DNA of 64,000 nt from Bifidobacterium asteroides (GTDB lineage: Bacteria > Actinomycetota > Actinomycetes > Actinomycetales > Bifidobacteriaceae), in NCBI RefSeq assembly GCF_003202755.1, contig NZ_QGLK01000005.1, positions 124,001-188,000 of the forward strand. The letters run 5' to 3'. The translations under genes and the position numbers were made by a program. Under the pieces are notes generated by a model. The model was not told the origin of the DNA. It saw only the letters and a list, made by a program, of their open reading frames with translations, and did no database searches. Positions 1 to 9,172 of this stretch are shown piece after piece (positions within the stretch are counted from its first letter, which is position 1; the number at the start of each line of letters is the position of its first letter).

Positions 1-274
1 ACTGTCTGATCTGCTTGATGCGCTGGGCCTGACTCAGCCGGTTGCCATCCTGCTGCCCTTGCTGCATGACCAACCCTTTCACCGTCCTCGACTGCCTGTC
101 GCAGAACCTCATACCGTCTTCCCGACCCACCATGTGCAGGGAGGTGGAAAGCCTGTCCTGGCGATGCTCCGAGGCCCGCTTCATGCCCTTGACGGTGCGA
201 AACGGCAGCCAACCCAGCACCAGAATCACTGCAATCACCAAAACCATGATGCTGCTGAGTGATTCATAAACCAT
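1..274 (-). CDS. Small membrane-anchored protein, partial (C-terminus outside window)
   Basis: An open frame starts at an ATG at 274-272 and runs off the left edge, giving about 91 residues. Residues 8-25 form one hydrophobic segment (motif SIMVLVIAVILVLGW) followed by a basic, Arg/Lys-rich stretch, so the protein is predicted to be anchored with its C-terminal part in the cytoplasm. The remainder is Gln/Arg-rich and hydrophilic. I do not recognise the family. The next gene upstream on the same strand begins at 1004 and ends at 351, 77 bp away, so the two may be co-transcribed. The frame and start are plausible, but the function is unknown. Confidence 0.5.
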   Translation of the reverse strand, partial: MVYESLSSIMVLVIAVILVLGWLPFRTVKGMKRASEHRQDRLSTSLHMVGREDGMRFCDRQSRTVKGLVMQQGQQDGNRLSQAQRIKQIRQ

Positions 275-350
275 AGGTACTACGTTAGTTGACGGTATGC
301 CCCAAGCGGCAAGTCAAACCCAGCGTGTCGACCATGTCTGCCCCGGGGAT

Positions 351-1004
351 TCATAAACGGGCCAGCAGATCTGAATCGAATTGGTCGCTGATCCAGGCAA
401 AGGTCAGGTGGTCCCGCCACTGTCCGTTTACATACATGTAGCTGCGACGCAGCCCCTCCGGCTCCATGCCCAGCTTTTGTACCACACGCAGGGACCGCTG
501 GTTTTCAGGCAGAATCGCCACCTCCAGACGGTGCAGATGAGGCCCACTCCTATCCTTGAAGACCCAATTCGCCACCATGGCCAAGGCCAGGGGCGCGAAT
601 CCGTGACCGATCCAATCCTGGTCAACCCAGTAGCCCGCTACTGCCGTGCACATGGACCCATAGCGGATGGCGCCTAGGGAAATCTGCCCTACGATGCTCT
701 GATGAAACTCCATCAGGAAGACCGCCGAAGTGCCCTCCTGCCGGGCACGCTCCAGCTCCTGCATCCACTGGGCATAGGTCATGCCGGGTCCGTGGCGGGG
801 ATCCCCAGATTCCCATGGAGCCAGCCAATCACGATTCCTCCATCGAACCGCATTCCATGCTGATTGATCACCCTCGCGGATGGGTCTCAGCAGGAAGTCC
901 CCATGGCCTGGAGGCGGGGTCAGACGATCGGGCAGATTCAGGGCATGGCCCGAGCGGGCCCGGGAACCCTGCCAGACCTGACGGAAGGTATGCAGAACCG
1001 ACAT
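351..1004 (-). CDS. GNAT-family N-acetyltransferase (RimJ/RimL-like)
   Basis: The 217-residue protein has the layout of RimJ/RimL-type GNAT acetyltransferases, which transfer acetyl from acetyl-CoA to protein N-termini or small amines in the cytoplasm. After a ~35-residue lead come the strand FLLRPIREGDQSAWN, the core strand GQISLGAIRYG, the acetyl-CoA-binding segment with WIGHGFAPLALAMVANWVF (a variant of the Q/RxxGxG/A loop) and the typical C-terminal block RLEVAILPENQRSLRVVQKLGM with GLRRSYMYVNGQWRDH. It is divergent from the cyclo-ligase gene at 1084, with about 80 bp between starts, which must contain both promoters. The substrate cannot be told from sequence; RimJ-like is a family-level statement. 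Confidence 0.85.
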   Translation of the reverse strand: MSVLHTFRQVWQGSRARSGHALNLPDRLTPPPGHGDFLLRPIREGDQSAWNAVRWRNRDWLAPWESGDPRHGPGMTYAQWMQELERARQEGTSAVFLMEFHQSIVGQISLGAIRYGSMCTAVAGYWVDQDWIGHGFAPLALAMVANWVFKDRSGPHLHRLEVAILPENQRSLRVVQKLGMEPEGLRRSYMYVNGQWRDHLTFAWISDQFDSDLLARL

Positions 1005-1083
1005 GATTCCATGTTCTCACCGAACGGCAGCTGAGGCAGACAGGCGTCCATCCGGGAGAGCCCCTACTGGTAGAACTGAGGAC

Positions 1084-1761
1084 ATGAACGAGCAGGCACG
1101 CATCGACATGGACAAGCAAGATCGGCGTGGCCGGTTGCTTGAAGACCGAAGGCACATCGATCGGACCCAATGCCTGGATGCGGGCCGCAAGCTGGCCTAT
1201 CTGCTGGCCGATCAGGTGCTACCCAGAGTCGAACGCTCCCGAAGCGACCAGAGCCTGACCGTGGCTGCTTTTGCCTCCATTCGGGGTGAGATAGCCATGG
1301 ACCCCAGTCTTGACCTTCTGCTGGGCCGGGGATACCAGGTGCTCATTCCCATGCTGGGCACGGGCACCCAAGTAGGCTGGGGATGCCTGCAATCAGAGCA
1401 TGATCTGGATGGCATGAAGCGGATTCCCGGCTGGCGGCCGGACGAACCCGATATGCCGGCACTGCCAGCGCAGGCTTTGCATCAGGCTGATCTGATCCTG
1501 GTGCCGGCACTGGCCATCGACCATGCCGGCATTCGTCTGGGTCGGGGCGGCGGCTGGTATGATCGGGCTTTGGCCTTGCGTGCTGAACAGACCCCAGTGG
1601 TAGGCATCTGCTGGCCCGGCGAATTCGTGGAAGCCCCTCTGCCCCACCTGGATCATGATCTTCCTGTGGATGCCGTCCTGACGCCCGAAGATTTCACGCC
1701 CACAGCCGCAGGTCTGTCACGAAGACCCAAGGCGGACCATAATGGTGATGAACAAGACTGA
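1084..1761 (+). CDS. 5-formyltetrahydrofolate cyclo-ligase
   Basis: The 225-residue product converts 5-formyl-THF to 5,10-methenyl-THF using ATP, returning the storage form to the one-carbon pool. Family signatures visible are the N-terminal RGRLLEDRR helix, the segment VLIPMLGTGTQVGW, the strand DLILVPALAIDHAGIRLGRGG and the hallmark nucleotide/folate loop GRGGGWYDRAL. An upstream in-frame ATG exists at 1003, but it overlaps the start of the divergent acetyltransferase. I prefer 1084, which is preceded by a GAGG box about 4 nt upstream. The gene is followed by fmdB after 101 bp; this pairing is common in actinobacteria. Confidence 0.9.
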   Translation: MNEQARIDMDKQDRRGRLLEDRRHIDRTQCLDAGRKLAYLLADQVLPRVERSRSDQSLTVAAFASIRGEIAMDPSLDLLLGRGYQVLIPMLGTGTQVGWGCLQSEHDLDGMKRIPGWRPDEPDMPALPAQALHQADLILVPALAIDHAGIRLGRGGGWYDRALALRAEQTPVVGICWPGEFVEAPLPHLDHDLPVDAVLTPEDFTPTAAGLSRRPKADHNGDEQD

Positions 1762-1862
1762 CGAGAGGCCCGGTGCCGATTCTTCTGGTCGCAGTCACCA
1801 CTAGGATATTGGGTGTTGAACCAATCGTCGCGCGAACCGACCATCAGCGGAGGGAAAGAACG

Positions 1863-2078
1863 GTGCCCACCTATCATTATCGTTGCAAGAACTGCGGATA
1901 CGACTTTACCAAGGAGCAGTCTTTCAGCGACGAACCCATCACCATCTGCCCCAAGTGCGGGCAGCAGCAGGTCCGCAAGGTCTTCTCCGCAGTACCCATC
2001 GAGTTCAAGGGCCATGGTTTCTACCGGACCGACGGAGCCTCATCTTCCTCCTCTTCGAGCTCCACAAGCAGCAAGTAG
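1863..2078 (+). CDS. FmdB-family zinc-ribbon protein
   Basis: A 71-residue protein initiated at a GTG (1863) with a good GGAGGG ribosome-binding site about 9 nt upstream. It carries the FmdB zinc ribbon: YRCKNCGYDF followed by ITICPKCGQ, giving two CxxC knuckles, then VRKVFSAVPIEFKG-GFYRTD, the family's conserved C-terminal core. It ends in a poly-Ser/Thr tail of about 14 residues, typical of actinobacterial members. FmdB proteins are small putative regulatory zinc proteins of uncertain function. A longer ATG-started frame begins at 1773, but its first 30 residues have no family similarity, so the GTG is preferred. Confidence 0.85.
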   Translation: MPTYHYRCKNCGYDFTKEQSFSDEPITICPKCGQQQVRKVFSAVPIEFKGHGFYRTDGASSSSSSSSTSSK

Positions 2079-2150
2079 ACCAAGAGGCACATTCGACCAC
2101 ATCGACCATGCGGACCCATACGCCGGACAACATTCTGGCAGGCTGGGGGC

Positions 2151-3031
2151 ATGGTCGATTTTCCCATCTTCACCAAGAAGAACAAGCCTTCAACGGTCAC
2201 CAGCACTCTGACTCGCCGACGGCGACTTTTTCGGCTACGGAGCGTAGGGGCCGCCCTGGCATTGGGGCTGGCAGTCTTCTGTGCCCTGCAGATCCTGGTC
2301 CAGGCGCAGGGCCGTCTGTCTGTATTGGTCGCCGCTCGGCCTATTGCACGCGGCTCAGCCATCGAGCCTGCCATGGTTCGGACGCGGATCCTGCATGGCA
2401 GGGAACGGCTGCCCGGCCTGATCGCTTCATTTGGGCAAGTACGCGGACGGAGGCTGATGATCAGCGTCCACACAGGGCAACCGCTGACCACAGCCATGAT
2501 CAGCAACAGACCGGCACAGCCGGCCGGGACCACCGCAGTGACCGTCCACCTGGCCGACGATCCGGGAGACCTGCAGGCCGGCGATCAGGTGAGTTTGCTA
2601 GCCGCGGGGAACTGCCCGGCCGACAACGGTCCGCATCCCACCCAATCCAGTTCCCTGCTGCCATCCTCCAAGCGAGACCAACCCGGTTCTGATAGGGTGC
2701 CGGGGCTTGCCCACAGTCGACAAGTCAACGACGTACAGACGCCTGCTCCCAGGCAGGCCTCAGGTGGCGGACGCTGCATGATAGCCGAGCAGGCACTGGT
2801 TTTGCAACCAGCGCAGACCGTCCCCAGGAATCAATCCAATCCAGACGGGCGGGAGAGCAACCAAGGCCGGCAAAGATCCCAGTCCGTCTTCGCTCTGGAT
2901 GCCAATCAGGCCCTGCTCTTGTTGTCGCTGGATCCATCCACCCCTGTCATTGCCATTCGCCCCGACAGAACTCCTGCACCGACACCCTCCAATCATGTCG
3001 GAAAACCGAAACCATCCTGGGCCCGCGATAA
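2151..3031 (+). CDS. SAF-domain (CpaB/RcpC-like) membrane protein, 3' end uncertain
   Basis: From the ATG at 2151, the protein has a basic N-terminus, one membrane segment (about residues 31-50, ALALGLAVFCALQILVQ) and a SAF domain starting near LSVLVAARPIARGSAIEP, then TAVTVHLADDPGDLQAGDQV. A Pro/Ser-rich linker leads to a last folded block, LDANQALLLLSLDPSTPV. These features fit a CpaB-like Flp-pilus assembly or SAF protein. The frame has no stop where the protein should end: it stays open through mscL until 4625. The closest stop in any forward frame just upstream of mscL is a TAA at 3029-3031, in a different frame, so I give that as an approximate end. A frameshift or sequencing error near 2990 is the simplest explanation. 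Confidence 0.55.
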
Positions 3032-3090
3032 TGGAGGAGGAAGTAGGCATGGGCGCTCCATGCCTCACATCAGCTACGGAAGGATACAGG

Positions 3091-3618
3091 ATGGCCTCGA
3101 TCAATCAGGTGGCGGCCAAGGATACCGCCGAAGCAGTGCACAAGATCTCGCAGATCAGCAACAAGGGCGTGCTGGGCGAATTCAAACAGTTCATCTCACG
3201 CGGATCCATGGTGGATATGGCCGTGGGTGTAGTTATGGGTTCAGCGGTGACCAGCGTGGTCAACGCCATCGTCAACAATCTGATCAGCCCCCTGATCGCC
3301 ATGATCTTCGGCAAACCAGACCTGTCGGGACTCCTTACCATCAGCTACCGGAACGCTACCATCTCTTTCGGTGCCATTCTGACGGCCCTGCTCAACTTCC
3401 TCTTGATCGCCATCGCTGTCTACTTCTGCATCATTATGCCCATCAACAAGCTGCGGCAACTGAGCAGGGCGGCCTCGGGCATCAAGGACCAGCCCAACGC
3501 ACCCAGCCCCCAGGACCAGAGCCTGCAGCTGTTGCGCCAGATCGCCGCCGACATCCACCAGTCAACAGGCGCAGACAGCCAAGATGCCGGAACCGGTATG
3601 CCCACAGGACAGAACTAG
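3091..3618 (+). CDS. mscL: Large-conductance mechanosensitive channel MscL
   Basis: A homopentameric inner-membrane channel that opens under tension to release solutes during hypo-osmotic shock. The 175-residue protein shows the family signature FKQFISRGSMVDMAVGVVMG (amphipathic N-helix and the TM1 pore constriction), then VVNAIVNNLISPLIAMIFG, and TM2 FGAILTALLNFLLIAIAVYF, followed by a C-terminal coiled region with a Gln-rich extension. It is longer than the usual 130-150 residues because of about 25 extra residues before the FKQFI helix and a longer C-tail. I start it at the ATG at 3091, which has an AGGA box; an earlier in-frame ATG at 2899 would add sequence unlike MscL. Confidence 0.92.
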   Translation: MASINQVAAKDTAEAVHKISQISNKGVLGEFKQFISRGSMVDMAVGVVMGSAVTSVVNAIVNNLISPLIAMIFGKPDLSGLLTISYRNATISFGAILTALLNFLLIAIAVYFCIIMPINKLRQLSRAASGIKDQPNAPSPQDQSLQLLRQIAADIHQSTGADSQDAGTGMPTGQN

Positions 3619-3627
3619 AACCAGCAG

Positions 3628-3864
3628 TCAGTCGCCACGCTCGTTGGGGAAGAGTCCCCAATGCGGCGGCAGCTCACCCAGGATCCGCCGGTCATCCCCG
3701 TCAAGACGATCCTGCGTACAGACCTGGTCCTGAGGATCCTCCTCGATGCCGTCAACATCAAACCGTTCCGTGCCTGGGCGAACAACCCGGCGATGCCGAC
3801 GTCTGCGTGAAGCTGCAGGCTCACCGGTCTGATTTCCCCGGTCTAGCTGATCATCTGCCATCAA
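3628..3864 (-). CDS. Small hydrophilic protein of unknown function
   Basis: A 78-residue, highly charged protein whose start (3864) overlaps the stop of the large upstream gene by an ATGA junction at 3861-3864, implying translational coupling. The N-terminal half is Arg/Asp-rich and probably disordered. The C-terminal end, DDRRILGELPPHWGLFPNE, looks like a conserved folded motif. It appears to be the last gene of the FHA/pseudo-helicase operon. I do not recognise the family. The coupling and the compositional contrast between halves argue for a real gene. Confidence 0.55.
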   Translation of the reverse strand: MMADDQLDRGNQTGEPAASRRRRHRRVVRPGTERFDVDGIEEDPQDQVCTQDRLDGDDRRILGELPPHWGLFPNERGD

Positions 3865-6800
3865 CGCGCCTGCTGGTAGATATCAGCAAGGCGAGCAACG
3901 ATCCTTTCGGCTTCTTTATCGGGGTTGACAAAGGCCGAAACGCTCCAGACCGTCATGACCGACCAACCAAGATACTGCAGGTCCTCGGTGGTGAACCGGT
4001 GACGTTCCCGGGTGGACTGGGTATGCATGAACTCGGCGTCGTCGGTCAACACGGCCAGAGCATAGGGCTTGTTCTTGAGCCCAACCACCAACGGGATTCG
4101 GGGCGCCTGTTCGTACCCATAATCCAGGGCTACATCCAGCCCCCGGGTCCGCAGCCGTTGGGCCAGATCCCGGAAGAGCACATTGGTGGACTGCTCGGCT
4201 TGCTCGGGCCTAGCAGGTTCAGCGTCGGGATGCTCAACCCAAGTCAACAGATCCTTGAGCAGACGCGGCCCAGGCTGGTGAATGCGGTCGTCCTCAAGAT
4301 CATCAGCGGAAAACGCCGCAACGATGTCCAGATTCCGATCCGGCAGGACCAGAGCATCCAGCAACATGCCCTTGCCTCCTTCGCCTTCCAGGTCGCCGAA
4401 CTGCTGCAGAAGACGGCCGTGGGTGGTCTTGGCAAAGCCCAGAGTGAGGATCACGTCCGTGGCCCGGGCACCGCAGACCTCGTCAATGCCGACAATGCGT
4501 ACGTGCCGCAGGAATTTGGCGAAAACCCTATCCTTGGCAGCTGCCGACTTGAGTTCAGCGCCGAGCCTGGAGCGGTGGGTTGCCGACAGGGTGACCACAG
4601 TCAGCAGATAACTGTTCGGCACTAGGGAGAAGGATCCGGCCTTGCGCTTGAGCATGTCAACAACGGTAGCCACCTCCTGTTGACTGGACTCGACCAGCCC
4701 GGTGGCCATGACCGGGACGCCAGCGCCCTCCACCCGGGTCAGGGTCACCCTGCCAGGCTCCCGGCAATCTGGCACAGGTACCGACAGATCCCCATAGCCG
4801 TGATCTTTCAGGAAAGCATCCAGTCGAATGGAACGACGTGAGGGCCGTGATTTGACGGTGACTGGAACCAGATGATCGACCAGCTGCAAGAGGCCATCCG
4901 AGGTGATGGTGGGGCGGTGGGCGATGACCGCCACCTGCCGGGCACGCGCCAGCACGGTCAGGACCTGAATGGAAGGCATATGAGCCCCGGCATCGATGAT
5001 GACCGTATCAGCAAGCTGTGTCGGATTGGTCCTGGTCGCCAGCGTGGCCGGAGTCGCGATGATGATGGGCTTGGCCGCCGACAGTATGCTGGGGTGGGCC
5101 TGTTGAAAGACGGCAAGAGAGGCACCGGGGTTGCCGGCCAGCATGGTGTGCAGCTGATTGGCCTCCTGTGTGCGCGAGAAAAGCAGCTCGGATAGGCGCT
5201 TTTCACTCTCCTGGGCAACCATGGGTCCTACGCTGGCCACATGCTCGGCATCTACCTGGCTGAAGCGGTCGGCTGCGTTGGATAGGGCGGAACCGTCCTG
5301 GTTGGAGATGATCTGCGAGGAACGCATGATGTCGTCGAAGACTGTGGTCCACCACGCCAACTGCAACTCGGCCCGTACCGCCTTACCTTCAACCTGGCGG
5401 TTGCGCAGGTCCTGGACCAGGCCCTCCAGACCCGCCTTGTTAAATTCACCCTCCAAAGCACAGCGTTCAGGCAAGGTATCCAGGGCTGTATGGTCGTCAA
5501 AGAGGGCCTTGAGCCGCTCCTCCACCTTGTTGAAGTCCATGGTCTCCAGATCGCCACCAGCCGGAGTCGAGTCCAAGACGGTGTCCAGAGCCGTCATGTC
5601 ACGGATCAGGGATTCCTGAGTGTCGATGATGACGTCCAGCTTGGGTGGCAGGACCGGCCAGCCGCCGTGGGGGACGAAGGTCCGCCACTGCTCGGCCTGC
5701 TTGGAGACCACCACCAGTGATTCATGCAGATCCTCGACCTGGGCACCGGGCCTGAGCAGGCTCTTTGCTTCCTTGACCAGGCGTCGACGTTCCCAGAATC
5801 CCAGATTGGTGCCACTAGCTTTGCGATCAGCCTTGGCCTTGGTGGCCTCAATCATGGCAGGAATGTCGCGCTCGAAGATGGAGGGCTGGAAGACATCCAG
5901 GACCCTACGAAGGTTCTTGAGGACCACCACCTGCCGCCCCCAATCCTTGACGGTGGCCGGCACAGGGAATCCGCAGGTCTCTACAGTAGATTTGACCTGC
6001 TCACGGGTGTCCGGCAGAAGCCGTTGCAGCAGACGAACCACACGGGAGTAAGCGTCCACGGCCTCGTTCTCGTTGACCAAGGTAGCGCCGAACCAAGGAG
6101 TATCTTGTGGACCGATGACGAATTCGCCCAGCTCGGCAGCCCTCTCCAGCTTATCGGCCCAGGCATTCAACTCGGGCTGCAGATTGTGGGCAGTGGCCGC
6201 ACCCAAACGGACACGGGTGGCAGGATGCGTAGGCATGTTGGCAATGTTGGCCAGATTCTGAATAGTCTGGTAGGCCGAAACCCCCCAGCTGGAATCCACC
6301 CCATGCAGATCGCCCAGATAACGGGTCAGCCGGGAACGGACACCCACAAGCTCGTCAGCCACCTGATCGAAGTGTTCACTGGCCTTGCCGGGTTTGAACC
6401 CCACCGCATCAATCAGCCGCTGGTCCAGGACCCGGCCCAGCTGATCGTCGGTCAGGTCAAGAGCCATGTCCGCCATCCCGGCAGCATCCAGACGATGTTG
6501 AAAGCGCCGCTTCTCCTCCACCACACAAGGTACATAGAGCACTGTTCTGCCTGCGGTGACGCAACGCGAGGCAATGGCCAAAGCGTCGTCGGCGCTGTGG
6601 CGGCCGGTCTGTTCATCCACAATCACGCTATGACCGGTCGCCACCAGCTGGGCTGCATAACGGACCCGGTTGTCCACATCTCCGGACTCGAATTCGCTGT
6701 GAGGATCCGCATCGAAGGGGCTGTAGTCAGGCACAGATCCGCCCTTGAGCCGCTCGGAGGCTTCCTGATCACCTGCCAAAGCATCGAGCAGATCGTTGCC

Positions 6801-7583
6801 GGTGGACCCGGCGGTCATCCGGTCCAGAATCCGGAGGCTTTCACCAAGCAGCTGGGCCGATGGCTCGATGAAACACCCTAGGACAATTTTCCGTTCGATG
6901 GTGAAGTCGCTGATATGCGGCGTGATCAGGGCCGTCATATCCTTGAACAACGATGAAGTTTCTGGTGTGCCGCCCTGATAATGGGAGGCGGAAAACAGGC
7001 GGTCAGAATCCAGGGTGATGCCTCGCTCGCGCATGGCCGAGATCAAGGCAGGATTAAGATCCACCTTGCCTGTGAATCTGATGGAGGCTCTGGAGGTTCC
7101 CTGTGTGCCCTCATCAATACGCACGGGGTAGAGCAGAACAGGCATGTCGCGCCCCTGCCAGGCAGCCACTCCCACCACCATGGAGAGCTGGGCAAAACCG
7201 CTGGCACGCTCTTTGGCGGCCTGATCGTCCAGGACCCGCTCCATGCGCCGGTGGGCCGCGCGCAGCATGCCGCGGTCTCGGAAGAGCGCATCCAGATGAA
7301 CCTGACCGCTGGCGAAAAGCTGTGCAATGCCTGAAGGATGCGCATGTGTCAGGTCCATCTGCGCGGCCAGCTGCGATACATTCTCCAGAGGAGTCAATCC
7401 CACCTGGTTCTGGTAGTCCTGGCGCCATCCTCGAATTCGCTCCAGAGGAGTCAGCGGGGCTTTGACCTCTTCTGCCGCAGGGTCGGAGGAGGATCCGGCC
7501 GCTGATGCCTGCGCATCCTCAGCCCGTTTGCCCTGTTCCGATTCCCCGGTGCTCATTACCGTCTCGCTCATCCGTCTACTCAC
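3861..7583 (-). CDS. Very large SF1-helicase-like protein (DUF4011 type) with degenerate ATPase motifs
   Basis: A 1240-residue cytoplasmic protein with the overall plan of actinobacterial helicase-related proteins. It has an N-terminal region with LTPLERIRGWRQDYQNQVG, a RecA-like core and a C-terminal block (GLDVALDYGYEQAPRIPLVV, then FTTEDLQYLGWSVMTVWS) resembling the Vsr/REase-like domain of the MTES_1575 family. Where motif I should read GxxGxGKT, the sequence is SVIVDEQTGRHSADD, with no P-loop lysine. The motif II position reads VIIDAGAHMP instead of the usual DEA-Q. It therefore looks like a pseudo-ATPase. It is coupled by ATGA overlaps to the FHA gene upstream and a small gene downstream. 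Function unknown. Confidence 0.65.
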   Translation of the reverse strand: MSRRMSETVMSTGESEQGKRAEDAQASAAGSSSDPAAEEVKAPLTPLERIRGWRQDYQNQVGLTPLENVSQLAAQMDLTHAHPSGIAQLFASGQVHLDALFRDRGMLRAAHRRMERVLDDQAAKERASGFAQLSMVVGVAAWQGRDMPVLLYPVRIDEGTQGTSRASIRFTGKVDLNPALISAMRERGITLDSDRLFSASHYQGGTPETSSLFKDMTALITPHISDFTIERKIVLGCFIEPSAQLLGESLRILDRMTAGSTGNDLLDALAGDQEASERLKGGSVPDYSPFDADPHSEFESGDVDNRVRYAAQLVATGHSVIVDEQTGRHSADDALAIASRCVTAGRTVLYVPCVVEEKRRFQHRLDAAGMADMALDLTDDQLGRVLDQRLIDAVGFKPGKASEHFDQVADELVGVRSRLTRYLGDLHGVDSSWGVSAYQTIQNLANIANMPTHPATRVRLGAATAHNLQPELNAWADKLERAAELGEFVIGPQDTPWFGATLVNENEAVDAYSRVVRLLQRLLPDTREQVKSTVETCGFPVPATVKDWGRQVVVLKNLRRVLDVFQPSIFERDIPAMIEATKAKADRKASGTNLGFWERRRLVKEAKSLLRPGAQVEDLHESLVVVSKQAEQWRTFVPHGGWPVLPPKLDVIIDTQESLIRDMTALDTVLDSTPAGGDLETMDFNKVEERLKALFDDHTALDTLPERCALEGEFNKAGLEGLVQDLRNRQVEGKAVRAELQLAWWTTVFDDIMRSSQIISNQDGSALSNAADRFSQVDAEHVASVGPMVAQESEKRLSELLFSRTQEANQLHTMLAGNPGASLAVFQQAHPSILSAAKPIIIATPATLATRTNPTQLADTVIIDAGAHMPSIQVLTVLARARQVAVIAHRPTITSDGLLQLVDHLVPVTVKSRPSRRSIRLDAFLKDHGYGDLSVPVPDCREPGRVTLTRVEGAGVPVMATGLVESSQQEVATVVDMLKRKAGSFSLVPNSYLLTVVTLSATHRSRLGAELKSAAAKDRVFAKFLRHVRIVGIDEVCGARATDVILTLGFAKTTHGRLLQQFGDLEGEGGKGMLLDALVLPDRNLDIVAAFSADDLEDDRIHQPGPRLLKDLLTWVEHPDAEPARPEQAEQSTNVLFRDLAQRLRTRGLDVALDYGYEQAPRIPLVVGLKNKPYALAVLTDDAEFMHTQSTRERHRFTTEDLQYLGWSVMTVWSVSAFVNPDKEAERIVARLADIYQQAR

Positions 7584-9172
7584 TTCCGCACGGCGTTCAG
7601 ATACTCGTGATACCCGTCATTGTTTTGCAGGGCCGCATCGATGTCCCGGTCGCCCTGAGCCTCCAACCAGGCGTAAAGATCATCATAAAGGGCCGGGTTC
7701 ATCGCCAGGAAAGGCAGCAGTTGCCGATGCTTGGCCATGGCGAACTGCAGAGCAAAGTCCCCGGTTCGCTTGGCATCTTCAGAACTCATCCCGTCCACCT
7801 CGATGGCATCCCGGCCACGGTCATAGTCACCCTTGGAAACCCGCTCGAAGACGGATCCTGGCTCAAAGGCCGGCTGGTATCGATGGTCATCATCCGGCTT
7901 ATCCGCTGACTCAGGACGCCGGGCCTGATCCGGTTCCTCCTTGGACAGGCGAGCCAGCTCTACAGCTCCCAGCGGGGTGAACCCCTGGGCCGAGCCTGAT
8001 TCGCCCCCCCGGCCTTGTCCGGACTGATCGTCCGCATGGCCTTTGTAGCCGAAAGACGCGCTATCATCGTGTTGACCACGATCATCACGAGCATCTTGGT
8101 CATAGCGTTCCTGATTGGGAGCGGAGTCAGCGGAACGCGAGCGACGAGCATCAGCGAAAAGGTCGCGGTCGACCGGCTGCCTGTCCTCCTCCTGAGTGCC
8201 GACCAACGGCAGACCCCGCTCGGATTCGTTCTCCTGCCATGGCAGGGGTCGACGGCCTTCGCCACGAGAGTCCTGAGCCTGGAAGTCCCCTTCACGCCGG
8301 GCACCCTCGCGGTCTTCGAATTCTTTGTCATCCGGCTGGTCGGCATAGGCCCGGCGACGGTCTGATACCTGGCCATCTGCCGATCCAGCATCGGCCGATC
8401 CCTTGTCAGTCTGTCCATGCTCTGCTGAATCAGGATTGTCATAATACCGCGCTTGCGAGTCACGCGGATTCACAGAAGCTGATCTTCCGGAGAAAGTCGG
8501 CGACGCGCTATCCTCCGAGTCGCGGTCAACTGAGGCAGACTTGGGACGATCTTGTGAAATTCCGGCGGTCTCTTGCGAAGAATCGGCTGTCTTGGCGGCA
8601 CCCAGGGCCATATCATGAAGGGCAGTGACCCGGTTACGGACCCCGTCGGCCTTGAAGATGCCGGTGGGCTCGCCGGCGCGCATATCCAGAATGTCGTCAA
8701 CGGACATCTCAGCTGCATCAGGCTCCACTGCGCCGCGGGGCTGTGTGGAGTACGAGAAGAGGTCAGGTACCCGGAGCGAAGGATCGGTCTGGTCTTCTTC
8801 GGGATTGCTGATGCGCACGAAATCGACAGGAACATCACCGAACTGGAAACGAGCTGAGCTGCTGGACAGTGGGTAAGCGGCATCCACAGGCAGCCTGACC
8901 AGCGATCCGTCGGACTGAATCAGATAGGACCCATTGGTGGAGCCCATGTCGCGCAGGGTGGCCAGACCGTCCTGATCGACGGCGAAAATGGCATGCCGCT
9001 TGGACATGGATTTGGTCTGATCGGGCACCTCCAAACGACGCCGACCGTCATCGGCCAGCGGACGCAGAGGCTTGCGACCGATCTCGACGGTCTCGCCAGG
9101 CTTGAGCCGGGTCTCTTCCACACCATTGAACTTAATGATCCACACCTGCCCCGGTCGCCGATCGTCACTCAC
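7580..9172 (-). CDS. FHA-domain protein with long disordered tail
   Basis: A 530-residue protein. Residues 1-120 form a forkhead-associated domain, which binds phosphothreonine peptides: VEIGRKPLRPL, then SMSKRHAIFAVDQDG and LRDMGSTNGSYLI (the SxRH and GSTNG signatures). From about residue 150 to 430 the chain is low-complexity and rich in Asp, Arg, Ser and Gln, probably disordered and a target for Ser/Thr phosphorylation. The final ~70 residues (FALQFAMAKHRQLLPFLAMN and DLYAWLEAQGDRDIDAALQ) are folded. It overlaps the downstream pseudo-helicase by ATGA (7580-7583), so the two proteins probably act together downstream of a Ser/Thr kinase. The start has no strong competitor. Confidence 0.85.
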   Translation of the reverse strand: MSDDRRPGQVWIIKFNGVEETRLKPGETVEIGRKPLRPLADDGRRRLEVPDQTKSMSKRHAIFAVDQDGLATLRDMGSTNGSYLIQSDGSLVRLPVDAAYPLSSSSARFQFGDVPVDFVRISNPEEDQTDPSLRVPDLFSYSTQPRGAVEPDAAEMSVDDILDMRAGEPTGIFKADGVRNRVTALHDMALGAAKTADSSQETAGISQDRPKSASVDRDSEDSASPTFSGRSASVNPRDSQARYYDNPDSAEHGQTDKGSADAGSADGQVSDRRRAYADQPDDKEFEDREGARREGDFQAQDSRGEGRRPLPWQENESERGLPLVGTQEEDRQPVDRDLFADARRSRSADSAPNQERYDQDARDDRGQHDDSASFGYKGHADDQSGQGRGGESGSAQGFTPLGAVELARLSKEEPDQARRPESADKPDDDHRYQPAFEPGSVFERVSKGDYDRGRDAIEVDGMSSEDAKRTGDFALQFAMAKHRQLLPFLAMNPALYDDLYAWLEAQGDRDIDAALQNNDGYHEYLNAVRK

